A stretch of DNA of 64,000 bases, from positions 2,480,001 to 2,544,000 of the forward strand of contig NZ_AP024655.1 in assembly GCF_019977355.1 (NCBI RefSeq), written 5' to 3'. The notes below the pieces were generated by a model. That model ran no database searches. It saw only the letters and a program-made list of their open reading frames with translations, and had not been told where the DNA came from. Positions 25,625-34,040 of this stretch are shown one piece after another; positions within the stretch are counted from its first letter, which is position 1; every line of letters starts with the position of its first letter. The position numbers and the translations under genes are program-made. This stretch comes from Arthrobacter sp. NicSoilB8 (GTDB taxonomy: Bacteria > Actinomycetota > Actinomycetes > Actinomycetales > Micrococcaceae).

Positions 25625-27325
25625 ATGCAATCAACGGGTGAGAGTTCAGGCCATACCGTGTCCGGGCAAAATCCCGGAGTTGACGAACTTCTCAAGGGAT
25701 TTGTCGTCCGGGCGGAGGAGCTGCTCCAGTCCAAGGAACGCATGGCCGGACTGCTGGAAGCGGTCGTGGCCCTGGCCGAGGACCTGAGCCTGGATGCCGT
25801 CCTGGAACGGGTGGTCGAGTCGGCCTGCCGGCTGCTCCACGCCCGCTATGGCGCCCTGGGGGTGATCGGCGACGACCACGCGCTGAGCCACTTCATCACC
25901 GTGGGCATCGACGGTGAACTCGCACGCCAGATCGGCCCGCTGCCGACCGGTCACGGCGTGCTCGGCCTCCTGATCACGGAGCCCCGGCCGCTTCGGCTGC
26001 ATGATCTTCGCCAGCACGCGGAATCTTACGGGTTCCCCGCAAAGCACCCCCCCATGCAGTCCTTCCTCGGCGTCCCGGTGCGGGTCCGGGACGTGGTCTT
26101 CGGGAACCTATACCTTACTGAAAAAGAGGGCGGGGATGACTTCACCCTCGAAGACGAGGCCCTTGCCGTCGCCTTGGCGGCGGCCGCCGGCGTCGCCATC
26201 GAGAATGCCCGGCTCTATGACGACGCGCGCAGGCGGGCCCGCTGGCTCGAGGCCAGCATGGACGTCTCCGGGCTGATGCTGAGCACGGACCGCGACTATA
26301 CGTCGGGCGGACTGGATCCGATTGCCAGCCGCGCGCTCCGGGAGTCCGCGTCCGACCTTGCCCTGCTGGTGGCACCCGCTGCCGACGGCCCCGGCCACGT
26401 GGTGATCGGCGTCGCCGGCGAAAGCGGGCCGGCCTTTTCCGGAAAATCACTGCGCCTGGAGTCCCAGCTCTTGGAGGGGGTCCTCGAGGGCGGCGAGCCC
26501 GTGCTGTTCGACGACGCGTCGGAGGTGGTGGGAGACATCGACACCGGAATCACCGGGCCGCTGCTAGCCGTGGCGCTCAGTACCCAAGGCGCCCACCACG
26601 GGCTCCTTCTGCTGGCACGGAACAAGGAGTCGGTCGGCTACGCCAGAACCGACATCGAGATGGGGGCGGTGTTCGGCTCCCACGTCGCCCTCGCCCTGGA
26701 ACTGTCCCGGGTGCACCGCCTGCGCGAGGAGCTGCTGGTCTTCACTGACCGGGACAGGATCGCCCGCGACCTGCACGACCTCGTCATCCAGCGGCTCTTT
26801 GCTGCCGGACTGAGCGTGCAGAGCCTCACCCGTTTCACCAAGGACGAGCTGGCCATGGAGCGGATCCGCAATATCACCGGCGAACTCGACGAGGCGATCC
26901 GAAGCCTGCGCGACACGATCTACTCGCTGAAGAGCAACACCGGAATTACCGAACTGCTGAGCGGCCGGATCCGGAGAGTCACGCGCAGTACCGCGAAGTC
27001 AATGCCCTTCTCGCCGCGCCTGACCATCACAGGACCCGTGGATGCCGTGACACCGGACAAGGCCGACAACGTCGTCGCCGTGGTCTCGGAAGGGCTCAGC
27101 AACGCGATCCGGCATTCCGGTGCGGACACAATCTCGGTCTCCGTGGCCGTGGTCAAGGGCCGGGTGACGGTGGTGATCAGTGATAACGGTTCCGGGTTCA
27201 CCGAGCCGGGCAAACGCAACGGGCTGTCCAACCTTGAGGATCGCGCGCGGATGCTCGACGGCGAATGCACCATCACGAGCGAGCCCGACGCCGGTACAAG
27301 CCTCGAGTGGTCGGTGCCGCTCTAG
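25625..27325 (+). CDS. GAF-domain sensor histidine kinase, DevS/DosS-like
   Basis: 566 residues. Two GAF domains (about 55-200 and 230-360) precede a HisKA_3 dimerisation domain with RDLHDLVIQRLFA (phospho-acceptor His384). An HATPase domain follows with SEGLSNAIRHS (N box) and ISDNGSGF (G1). There are no membrane segments. The first GAF carries KHPPMQSFLGVPVRVRD, the region of DevS/DosS/DosT that holds the heme-ligating histidine; His141 may be its equivalent. DosS-type kinases sense O2, CO and NO or redox state. The cognate regulator is probably the convergent gene at 27426. Confidence 0.88.
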   Translation: MQSTGESSGHTVSGQNPGVDELLKGFVVRAEELLQSKERMAGLLEAVVALAEDLSLDAVLERVVESACRLLHARYGALGVIGDDHALSHFITVGIDGELARQIGPLPTGHGVLGLLITEPRPLRLHDLRQHAESYGFPAKHPPMQSFLGVPVRVRDVVFGNLYLTEKEGGDDFTLEDEALAVALAAAAGVAIENARLYDDARRRARWLEASMDVSGLMLSTDRDYTSGGLDPIASRALRESASDLALLVAPAADGPGHVVIGVAGESGPAFSGKSLRLESQLLEGVLEGGEPVLFDDASEVVGDIDTGITGPLLAVALSTQGAHHGLLLLARNKESVGYARTDIEMGAVFGSHVALALELSRVHRLREELLVFTDRDRIARDLHDLVIQRLFAAGLSVQSLTRFTKDELAMERIRNITGELDEAIRSLRDTIYSLKSNTGITELLSGRIRRVTRSTAKSMPFSPRLTITGPVDAVTPDKADNVVAVVSEGLSNAIRHSGADTISVSVAVVKGRVTVVISDNGSGFTEPGKRNGLSNLEDRARMLDGECTITSEPDAGTSLEWSVPL

Positions 27326-27350
27326 GCAGCGCTCCTCAGGCGGCGCGCCC

Positions 27351-27447
27351 GGGCGCAGAAACAACCGGCCGGGCGCAGAAACAACCGGCAGAAACTGCCG
27401 GGCGCTGTGCGGCCGGGCGCAGAAACTACCGGACGCTGTGCGGCCGG
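27351..27447. repeat. Tandem repeats around the devR stop codon
   Basis: GGGCGCAGAAACWACCGG occurs at 27351, 27371 and 27415, and GGCGCTGTGCGGCC-type segments accompany the latter two. The third copy contains the last codons and stop of the response regulator gene (minus strand). The others lie in the 100-base space between it and devS. Confidence 0.8.
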
Positions 27448-28157
27448 GGTCCGTCGCTGCCGCTGCCGGCGGTCGCCGCGGGAAATGCCGGACTGGCGAT
27501 GAAGACAGCGGCCTGGGTGCGGCGTTCGAATCCCAGCTTGGCCAGCAGCGACGACACATAGTTCTTGACGGTCTTTTCCGCCAGGAACATTTCGGCGGCA
27601 ATCTGCCGGTTGGTGAGTCCGCCGCCCACCAGTTCCAGGACTTTCCGTTCCTGGGGTGTCAGCGACGAGGTGCGCGGGTCGACCTCTTCGGTCTCCACCA
27701 GGCTCTCCATCACGCCGGCGGCGACGCCGTCGTCGAAAAGCGATGCGCCGGCGGCAGCCTGCCGCAGGGTGTCGATCAGGTCGGTGCCGCCGATTTCCTT
27801 CAGCACGTATCCTCGCGCACCGGCCAGGACGGCGCCGCGGAGGGCCTGTTCGTCGTCGAAACTGGTCAGGATGATGCAGTTCAGGGACGGGTCCACCGAG
27901 CGCACGTCACGGCAGACCTCGATGCCGGTCCCGTCCGGCAGGCGGGCATCGAGCACACATACATCGGGGTGAAGGGCCGGAATGCGGCGGGTCGCTTCCA
28001 CCGCCGATCCGGAGCTTCCGACGACGACGAATCCTTCGCCCTCGAGTAGCTCCTGCAGCCCGCGTCTGACGAGTTCGTGGTCATCAAGGATAAAGACTCG
28101 GATCACCGCCGGTACGCCATCCGGTGCAGTGAGACCTGCGTCTGCCCAGGCAATCAT
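27426..28157 (-). CDS. NarL/LuxR-family response regulator, DevR/DosR-like
   Basis: 243 residues from the ATG at 28157, which has AGGAGA a few bases upstream; the longer open frame is rejected. The receiver domain has the acidic pair in FILDDHE, phospho-acceptor Asp70 (VLDARLPDG), Thr98 and Lys120. After a linker, the LuxR-type helix-turn-helix reads SLTPQERKVLELVGGGLTNR to FLAEKTVKNYVSSLL, matching DevR. It should bind GGGnC..GnCCC palindromes when phosphorylated. The gene converges on the DevS-like kinase and diverges from the universal stress gene. Its own upstream region has GGACAAGGGTCC at 28250, suggesting autoregulation. Confidence 0.87.
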   Translation of the reverse strand: MIAWADAGLTAPDGVPAVIRVFILDDHELVRRGLQELLEGEGFVVVGSSGSAVEATRRIPALHPDVCVLDARLPDGTGIEVCRDVRSVDPSLNCIILTSFDDEQALRGAVLAGARGYVLKEIGGTDLIDTLRQAAAGASLFDDGVAAGVMESLVETEEVDPRTSSLTPQERKVLELVGGGLTNRQIAAEMFLAEKTVKNYVSSLLAKLGFERRTQAAVFIASPAFPAATAGSGSDGPRPHSVR

Positions 28158-28475
28158 GGTTCTCCTGTCCGGCCGCATTTTTGCTGCGCCGTTTGATTCT
28201 GTCGTTCGTCTAGTTCCCCGCGCTTCATTCTTCTGCACTGCGGGGCCTCGGACAAGGGTCCTAGTGCCCACCGGGCGGGCCCCAGCCCGTCTGCGGACTG
28301 CCTGCGGCCTGTCTGGGGGTCTGCCTGCGGCCTGTCTTCCGAGATGCCCCGGGGTCCGCGCCGAACGCCTGGCTGCATGTCTTTTGGCCCTAGCCGCCTG
28401 GATGGCAGGGCGAAATTATGGGAGCGGCGCCAACCCGGGCATGATGTCCGGCCGGTTCGAGGACAGGGATCACCG
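28158..28475. promoter_or_regulatory. Divergent promoter region between devR-like and universal stress genes
   Basis: 318 bases. It contains GGACAAGGGTCC (28250-28261), a GGAC-N4-GTCC palindrome resembling a DosR core and overlapping a second GTCCGAGGCCCC-type half site. It also has two copies of CTGCCTGCGGCCTGTCT (28298 and 28321, 23 apart) and the CTTTTGGCCCTAG motif. No gene is seen. Confidence 0.5.
28381..28398. promoter_or_regulatory. Putative DevR half-site before the universal stress gene
   Basis: CTTTTGGCCCTAGCCGCC lies 77 bases before the start at 28476. Apart from one extra G it equals the reverse complement of the motif upstream of PPOX1/devS. The left half of the box (ATGTC) is degenerate. 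Confidence 0.4.
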
Positions 28476-28919
28476 ATGAACGAAGTCAGGGACGTCCACA
28501 CGATCGTCGTCGGCGTAGACGGCTCGGAGGCTTCGGTGGAGGCGCTGCGGCAGGCGCAGGGCCTCGCGGTGCCCCTGTCCGCCAAAGTCATTGCCATGGC
28601 GTGCTGGGACTATCCGCCGGTTTATGACGGGTATGTTGCCGTAGGCATCGACGACTTCGACGTCCGGGCCGGGGAAATCCTCAATGAGGCGGTAGCGAAG
28701 GCCTTCGGCCCTGAGACCCCGGACAACGTGGAGATCCGCCTCGTCCAGGGCCATCCCCGCTACACGCTCATCGAGGAGAGCAAGTCCGCGGACATGCTGG
28801 TGCTCGGCCGCCGTGGCCACGGCGGGTTCGGCGGGCTGCTGCTGGGCTCGGTCAGTTCCGCCTGTGTGGCGCACGCGCACTGCCCGGTGCTGGTGGTGCA
28901 CGCGCCGGAGAAAGCCTGA
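28476..28919 (+). CDS. Universal stress protein, UspA family
   Basis: 147 residues from the ATG at 28476 with GAGGACAGGGA upstream. A single USP domain has the ATP-binding motif G-x2-G-x9-G-S in GRRGHGGFGGLLLGS and the start TIVVGVDGSEAS. USPs of this type are strongly induced by DosR in hypoxic mycobacteria. Here the gene diverges from the DevR-like gene and is preceded by a similar motif, so co-regulation is plausible. It is followed by 108 bases of short repeats before the convergent PPOX2. Confidence 0.9.
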   Translation: MNEVRDVHTIVVGVDGSEASVEALRQAQGLAVPLSAKVIAMACWDYPPVYDGYVAVGIDDFDVRAGEILNEAVAKAFGPETPDNVEIRLVQGHPRYTLIEESKSADMLVLGRRGHGGFGGLLLGSVSSACVAHAHCPVLVVHAPEKA

Positions 28920-28997
28920 CGCCGCCCCGAAATTACCGGACCCCTGGAGTACCGGGCCTCGATAATTACCGGGCCCCCAAATATTGGGTCCGGGACC

Positions 28998-29040
28998 ACT
29001 CGAACCCCGCGCTACTCGAACCCCGTGCTACTCGAACGTG
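28998..29040. repeat. 16-bp tandem repeats around the PPOX2 stop codon
   Basis: ACTCGAAC begins at 28998, 29014 and 29030 with intervening CCCCGYGCT. On the minus strand the first copy contains the PPOX2 stop, and the next two repeat it downstream. Confidence 0.8.
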
Positions 29041-29495
29041 GAGCGGCGCGGATCCGAGAGGCGGGTGGTCCACAGATCGGGCTTCTTGACCTTGAAGCGT
29101 CGCCCGGTCAGCGCCTTCGGGGCAACACGCACGTAATAGGCCTTCTCGCCAGGCTGCCATGGCTCCAGGAGCAAGGCGTCCACGGCGTCCTTTTCTTCCT
29201 GGCTCTCAATGAGTTCGGCCTCGCCGCGGGCCATGACGCTCCACGCTGCCTCGTCGTGCGCGTCATAGCCGTCGATCTCGAACGCGACCGGCTTGGCCGT
29301 GATGGCGCCCCAGAGCTTCGTGCCGCCGGAGGTGCGGAAGACAATCGCACGGCGCTCCAGCACAAAATTCACCGGAAAGATCTCCGGATGGCTGTCCACG
29401 ATCAGCGCGACGCGCCCCACGGTTTCGGTATCCAGCAGGACCCAGCACTGGTCCATGGTGAGCGAGTAGTCCGGCGAGGGCGTGTTTGTATCCAT
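29028..29495 (-). CDS. Pyridoxamine 5'-phosphate oxidase-fold (PPOX) protein 2
   Basis: 155 residues from the ATG at 29495. It is a paralogue of the protein at 24970-25467: it shares ETVGRVALIVDSHPEIFPV, RAIVFRTSGGTKLWGA, the ARGEAELI strand and the C-terminal LTGRRFKVKKPD. It probably binds a flavin-type cofactor, but function is undefined. The putative DevR box upstream is exactly 37 bases from the start codon, the same distance as for paralogue 1, which supports shared control by the nearby DevS/DevR pair. Confidence 0.82.
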   Translation of the reverse strand: MDTNTPSPDYSLTMDQCWVLLDTETVGRVALIVDSHPEIFPVNFVLERRAIVFRTSGGTKLWGAITAKPVAFEIDGYDAHDEAAWSVMARGEAELIESQEEKDAVDALLLEPWQPGEKAYYVRVAPKALTGRRFKVKKPDLWTTRLSDPRRSTFE

Positions 29496-29532
29496 GGAGA
29501 GAGATTCTACATACCGGCCCGGACCCGGATCA

Positions 29533-29546
29533 GGGCCATAAGGCCC
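29533..29546. promoter_or_regulatory. Putative DevR/DosR-type box upstream of PPOX2
   Basis: GGGCCATAAGGCCC is a perfect GGGCC-N4-GGCCC inverted repeat that matches all eight conserved positions of GGGnCnnnnGnCCC. It is 37 bases from the ATG at 29495. Confidence 0.5.
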
Positions 29547-29595
29547 CCTGCGGTCACCTAAGCGCACGAGGGGGCAGTCCGGGCCGGAGGACCCG

Positions 29596-31104
29596 TCACC
29601 AGGGGCTGGGCTTGTAATCCTTCAGGAAGACCCCGTACTGGTCCTCGCCGGCCTCGCCCATCACAATGGGGTCGTACACGCGGGCCGCGCCGTCCACGAG
29701 GTCCAGGGGCGCGTGGAAGCCCTCTTCCATGAGCCTGACTTTGGTGTAGTGCGGGCGCTCGTCGGTGATCCAGCCGGTGTCCACGGCCGTCATGAGGATG
29801 CCGTCGGTGTCGAGCATCTCCTGGGCACTGGTGCGCGTCATCATGTTCAGCGCCGCCTTGGCCATGTTCGTGTGGGGGTGCCCCGGGCCCTTGTAGGCGC
29901 GGGAGAACTGGCCCTCCATGGCACTGACATTGACGATGTACTTGCGCCGCGCGGTGGAGCGCTTCATGGCGCCGCGCAGCCTGCTCACCAGCAGGAACGG
30001 GGCCGTGACGTTGCACAACTGCACTTCGAGCATTTCCAGCGGGTCCACTTCGTCCAGCACCTGGGTCCAGCTGTTGATGGTGGCGAGGTCCGGCACCAGC
30101 CCGCCGGCGTCGATCGCAGTGCCCGAGGCAATGCGCTCCAGCGAGGCCGAACCAGTGGACAGGGCCAGCGAGGTGATCGCGTCCCCGGCCAGCACGGGAT
30201 GGTCCAGCACGCTGCTGGCGAGGGCCAGGGGGTGCTTGTCATGGGCGTGGCCGAAGGTGACCAGCTCGGGGCCTCCGTTGGCGGCCTGGAGCGCGGCGGG
30301 CAGCGGTTCGTCCTCGGCATCGACGAGGGGCTTATAGGCGTTGCCGGAGCGACGCACCGTCTGCGCCGCGTTGTTGATGATGATGTCCAGCGGGCCGGCC
30401 GCATCGAGGGAATCCGTCAGAGCCATCACCTGGGACGGGTCGCGGAGGTCGATCCCCACAATCCGGAGCCGGTGCAGCCAGTCGGCGCTGTCCTCCATGG
30501 CGGCGAAGCGGCGGGCGGCGTCCTTCGGGAACCGGGTGGTGATGGTGGTGTGCGCGCCGTCCCGGAGGAGCCGGAGCGCGATGTACATGCCGATTTTCGC
30601 CCGGCCGCCCGTCAGCAGGGCCCTGCGGCCGGTCAGGTCTGTCCGGGCGTCGCGCTTGCTGTGGCTGAACAGGGCACACTCGGGGCACAGCTGGTGGTAG
30701 AAGGCATCCACCTGGGTGTAGTGCTGCTTGCAGATATAGCACGGCCGGGACCTGATGAGGTGGCCGGCGATCTCGCCGGTCGCGGACGGGGCAAGCTTGT
30801 TGCCGCGCGTCTCGTCGTCGATCCGGTCGGGCGCCGCCGTCGCCGTCTGGGCGATCACTGCGCGGTCTGCTTCCGCGATTTCATCCCGCTTGCTGACGCG
30901 GCGGTGCCGCTTGACGGCCTTGAACATCTTCCCGGTGGCGCGGCGCACGGACACGTAGTCCGGGTGGCCCTCGTCGTAGGCGTGGATGGTGTTCAGGACC
31001 TTGAGGCAGGCCTGGATCTCTTCCGGGGTCAGCCCGGCAGGGCCGGCCTCGGCCAGGTCAAACTCGGCAGAGGGAAGATCGGAAGACAGATCGGGGGAGC
31101 TCAT
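29596..31104 (-). CDS. SDR oxidoreductase with N-terminal zinc-ribbon extension
   Basis: 502 residues from the ATG at 31104; the longer frame is low complexity. The N-terminal ~130 residues are helical and charged. Next comes CYICKQHYTQVDAFYHQLC followed by PEC (about 135-157), a CxxC...CxxC zinc-ribbon pattern. The Rossmann/SDR domain then follows with LTGGRAKIGMYIALRLLRDG, NNAAQT, Ser in VNVSAMEG and Tyr/Lys in YKGPGHPHTNMAKAAL. The catalytic YxxxK is not canonical. The fusion suggests nucleic-acid or protein binding combined with a dehydrogenase-like domain. Function unknown. Confidence 0.75.
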   Translation of the reverse strand: MSSPDLSSDLPSAEFDLAEAGPAGLTPEEIQACLKVLNTIHAYDEGHPDYVSVRRATGKMFKAVKRHRRVSKRDEIAEADRAVIAQTATAAPDRIDDETRGNKLAPSATGEIAGHLIRSRPCYICKQHYTQVDAFYHQLCPECALFSHSKRDARTDLTGRRALLTGGRAKIGMYIALRLLRDGAHTTITTRFPKDAARRFAAMEDSADWLHRLRIVGIDLRDPSQVMALTDSLDAAGPLDIIINNAAQTVRRSGNAYKPLVDAEDEPLPAALQAANGGPELVTFGHAHDKHPLALASSVLDHPVLAGDAITSLALSTGSASLERIASGTAIDAGGLVPDLATINSWTQVLDEVDPLEMLEVQLCNVTAPFLLVSRLRGAMKRSTARRKYIVNVSAMEGQFSRAYKGPGHPHTNMAKAALNMMTRTSAQEMLDTDGILMTAVDTGWITDERPHYTKVRLMEEGFHAPLDLVDGAARVYDPIVMGEAGEDQYGVFLKDYKPSPW

Positions 31105-31165
31105 TGCCCCAATTTTACAGGGTGCGGGGAGCCCGGCCCGACGCCGGTGCCGGGCCCCCGCCTGC

Positions 31166-32581
31166 CTATGCCGTGGGTGACTGCTTGGCGGCACCGTCCG
31201 CGCCAACGGCGGCGGCCTGCACGTCGGCGACCTTGTCCACCGAATCCCGCAGTTCCGGCCAGTTTTCGGTGGCGGTACGGACGGCGTTCGGGACGAGGCG
31301 CAGGTTGGCGGCGGACAGGGCCCGTTCCGAATCGCTGGGTTCCGGGACAAACTGGCCCTTGGACAGGACAGTGATTCCGGACTCGGTGACCTTGAACCCG
31401 CGGGCGCGGTCCAGGTCCGCGTCGAGGCCGATCGCGGCTCCGGCCGGAACCTTGACGTTCTTGTCGATAATGGCGCGCTTGATCACGGCACCTTCGCCAA
31501 CGTTGACCTTGTCCATGAGGACCGAGTCCAGGACCCGGCTGGACGTGCCGACGTAGACATCGTTGGAGAGCACGGAGCCCTCCACGATGCCGCCGGAAAC
31601 GACGACGCCGCTGGCCACGATCGAATCGAGTGCCGAGCCCACCGTGTTGGATTTGCCGCGGACAAACTTGGCGGGCGGGGAAATGCTCTGGCGGGTGTAG
31701 ATCGGCCACTCGGAATTGTAGAGGTTGAACACCGGCACGGGGGAGATGAGGTCCATGTGGGCGTCGTAGAACGAATCGATGGTGCCGACGTCGCGCCAGT
31801 AGGTGCGGTCCCGTTCCGTCGAACCCGGAATGTCGTTGAGGGTGAAGTCGTAAACGCCGGCCTCGCCCTTGTTGACGAAATAGGGAATGATGTCCCCGCC
31901 CATGTCGTGCTTGGTGTCGAGACGCTCAGCATCGACATGCAGGGCTTCGACCAGGGCGTCGGCGTCGAACACGTAGTTGCCCATGGAAGCCAGGAACTGG
32001 CTCGGGTCGGCCGCGAGGCCGGGCGTGGAGGACGGCTTTTCGACGAACGCGGCAATCTTGTCCGGGTTCTGCGCATCGGTTTCGATCACGCCGAACTGGT
32101 CCGCCATGTGCAGCGGCTGGCGGACGGCGGCGACCGTGGCCTTGGCCCCGCTGGCGACGTGCTGGTCCACCATCTGGGAGAAGTCCATGCGGTAGACGTG
32201 GTCTGCGCCGACCACGACGACGATGTCGGGATTGGCGTCGTGGATGAGGTTCAGGGACTGGTAGATGGCGTTGGCGCTGCCCAGGAACCAGCTCTTGCCG
32301 ACGCGCTGCTGTGCCGGAACCGAGGCCACGTAGTTGCCCAGCTGGGTGGACATGCGCCATGTTTCGGAAATGTGCCGGTCAAGGCTGTGGGACTTGTATT
32401 GCGTCAACACCACAATTTGCAGGTAGCGGGAATTCACAAGATTAGAAAGGGCAAAGTCAATGAGCCGGTAGCTTCCGGCAAAGGGCACGCCAGGCTTGGC
32501 CCGGTCCGCCGTCAATGGCATGAGCCGGTTTCCCTCGCCACCTGCGAGGACAATTGCCAAAACTCTCTTTTGATGCGGCAT
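31166..32581 (-). CDS. glgC: Glucose-1-phosphate adenylyltransferase GlgC
   Basis: 471 residues. The nucleotidyltransferase domain starts [18 protein letters not shown] with the G-x-R-x-x-P-L-T signature, then [30 protein letters not shown] and the substrate-binding region precede a C-terminal left-handed beta-helix. It makes ADP-glucose from glucose-1-phosphate and ATP, the committed step of glycogen synthesis. It is divergent from glgA (102 bases apart). The C-terminal ~60 residues beyond the beta-helix ([13 protein letters not shown]) are an unusual tail. Confidence 0.93.
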   Translation of the reverse strand: MPHQKRVLAIVLAGGEGNRLMPLTADRAKPGVPFAGSYRLIDFALSNLVNSRYLQIVVLTQYKSHSLDRHISETWRMSTQLGNYVASVPAQQRVGKSWFLGSANAIYQSLNLIHDANPDIVVVVGADHVYRMDFSQMVDQHVASGAKATVAAVRQPLHMADQFGVIETDAQNPDKIAAFVEKPSSTPGLAADPSQFLASMGNYVFDADALVEALHVDAERLDTKHDMGGDIIPYFVNKGEAGVYDFTLNDIPGSTERDRTYWRDVGTIDSFYDAHMDLISPVPVFNLYNSEWPIYTRQSISPPAKFVRGKSNTVGSALDSIVASGVVVSGGIVEGSVLSNDVYVGTSSRVLDSVLMDKVNVGEGAVIKRAIIDKNVKVPAGAAIGLDADLDRARGFKVTESGITVLSKGQFVPEPSDSERALSAANLRLVPNAVRTATENWPELRDSVDKVADVQAAAVGADGAAKQSPTA

Positions 32582-32683
32582 GGTGATCGCTCCTGAACGC
32601 CTTCGTTACTCCCCAAAACAGTCCGGCATGCCCGAACGTCTTCACACTAGATCAGTTCCACAGTAACGACTACCTTGGTGCAT

Positions 32684-33889
32684 GTGCGAATAGATATTGT
32701 GACCAAAGAATTCCCGCCGGAAATCTACGGCGGCGCCGGAGTCCATGTGGCTGAGCTCAGCAGGGTGCTGGCCCAACGCGTGGACCTACAGGTGCGTGCC
32801 TTCGGCGCGCCCCGTGAGCCCGGGTATCACGGAGCGACGGTCACGTCCTACTCCGTGCCCGAAGACCTGGGCTCCGCTAATGCCGCGATCCAGACCCTCG
32901 GGGTGGACCTGAGGATCGTTCCGGACATCGCCGGCGCGGACCTGGTGCACTCCCACACCTGGTACGCCAACATGGCCGGACACATCGCGTCGCTGCTCCA
33001 CGGCATCCCGCATGTGCTCAGTGCCCACAGCCTGGAGCCGCTGCGCCCGTGGAAGGCCGAGCAGCTTGGCGGCGGATACGCGGTGTCCTCGTGGGTGGAA
33101 AAGACCGCCTACGAATCCGCCGCCGCCATCATCGCCGTCTCCGAAGGCATGCGCCAGGACATCCTGCGCAGCTACCCCGACGTTGACCCGGCCAAGGTCA
33201 GGGTGGTCCACAACGGCATCGATGTCAGTTTGTGGAACCGGGACGAGGGCGAGGACGTCGTTCGGGCCCTTGGGATCGACCCCTCGCTGCCGAGCGTCGT
33301 TTTTGTCGGGCGTAACACGCGGCAGAAGGGCGTTCCGTACCTGCTCCGTGCCGCTGCCAAGCTGCCGGCCGACGTCCAGCTGGTGCTGTGCCTCGGCGCC
33401 GCCGACACGCCGGAACTGGCGGCCGAGACCGCCCGGCTCATCGAGGAGCTGCAGAGCAAGCGCACCGGTGTGGTCGTGGTGGAGCGGATGCTGCCCCGCA
33501 ACGAGCTCATTCAGGTCCTCAGCCATGCAACGGCGTTCGCCTGCCCGTCCATCTACGAGCCGCTGGGCATTGTGAACCTGGAGGCGATGGCCTGCGGCGC
33601 CGCCGTGGTGGCCAGCGCCACCGGCGGCATCCCTGAGGTGGTCGATCACGGCGTGACGGGGTTGCTCGTGGAGCTGGAGCAGGTTACCGACGGCACGGGC
33701 ACTCCGCTCGATCCGGAGAAGTTTGTGACCGAGTTCGCCGCCGCCCTGACCGAGGTGGTGTCCGATCCCGCCCGGGCGCGCGCCATGGGTGAAGCGGGCC
33801 GGCGCCGGGCCGAGGAGCACTTCTCCTGGGAATCCATCACCGAGACCACGCTCGAGGTTTATCGCTCGGTGCTCCAGAAGGACGCCTGA
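32684..33889 (+). CDS. glgA: Glycogen synthase / maltose-1-phosphate synthase, GT4 family
   Basis: 401 residues from GTG at 32684 (MRIDIVTKEFPPEIYGGAGV); in-frame TTG/GTG codons at 32675 and 32678 are alternatives. It is a GT-B fold glycosyltransferase with GGAGVHVAELSR, VVFVGRNTRQKGV and the EPLGIVNLEAMACG retaining motif. Actinobacterial members use ADP-glucose to extend alpha-1,4-glucan or to make maltose-1-phosphate (GlgM). The two activities cannot be separated by eye. The divergent pairing with glgC is also found in mycobacteria. Confidence 0.9.
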   Translation: MRIDIVTKEFPPEIYGGAGVHVAELSRVLAQRVDLQVRAFGAPREPGYHGATVTSYSVPEDLGSANAAIQTLGVDLRIVPDIAGADLVHSHTWYANMAGHIASLLHGIPHVLSAHSLEPLRPWKAEQLGGGYAVSSWVEKTAYESAAAIIAVSEGMRQDILRSYPDVDPAKVRVVHNGIDVSLWNRDEGEDVVRALGIDPSLPSVVFVGRNTRQKGVPYLLRAAAKLPADVQLVLCLGAADTPELAAETARLIEELQSKRTGVVVVERMLPRNELIQVLSHATAFACPSIYEPLGIVNLEAMACGAAVVASATGGIPEVVDHGVTGLLVELEQVTDGTGTPLDPEKFVTEFAAALTEVVSDPARARAMGEAGRRRAEEHFSWESITETTLEVYRSVLQKDA

Positions 33890-33942
33890 GCCCCGAAAGC
33901 CGCATGAACCTGCACGCCGGATAAATCCGAGCGCTAGACAGA

Positions 33943-33989
33943 GACGACGACGGCGCCGCCCCGGCTAAGGGGGCGGCGCCGTCGTCGTC
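33943..33989. terminator. Terminator hairpin after glgA
   Basis: 20-base perfect arms 33943-33962 and 33970-33989 (GACGACGACGGCGCCGCCCC and its complement) around a 7-base loop, followed by CTTCC. It separates glgA from the convergent acyl-CoA dehydrogenase gene. Confidence 0.85.
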
Positions 33990-34040
33990 TTCCGGCCGGG
34001 TCAGCCGGTCTTCCGCGGGGGGTAACGGGTCGGGCGGGGG

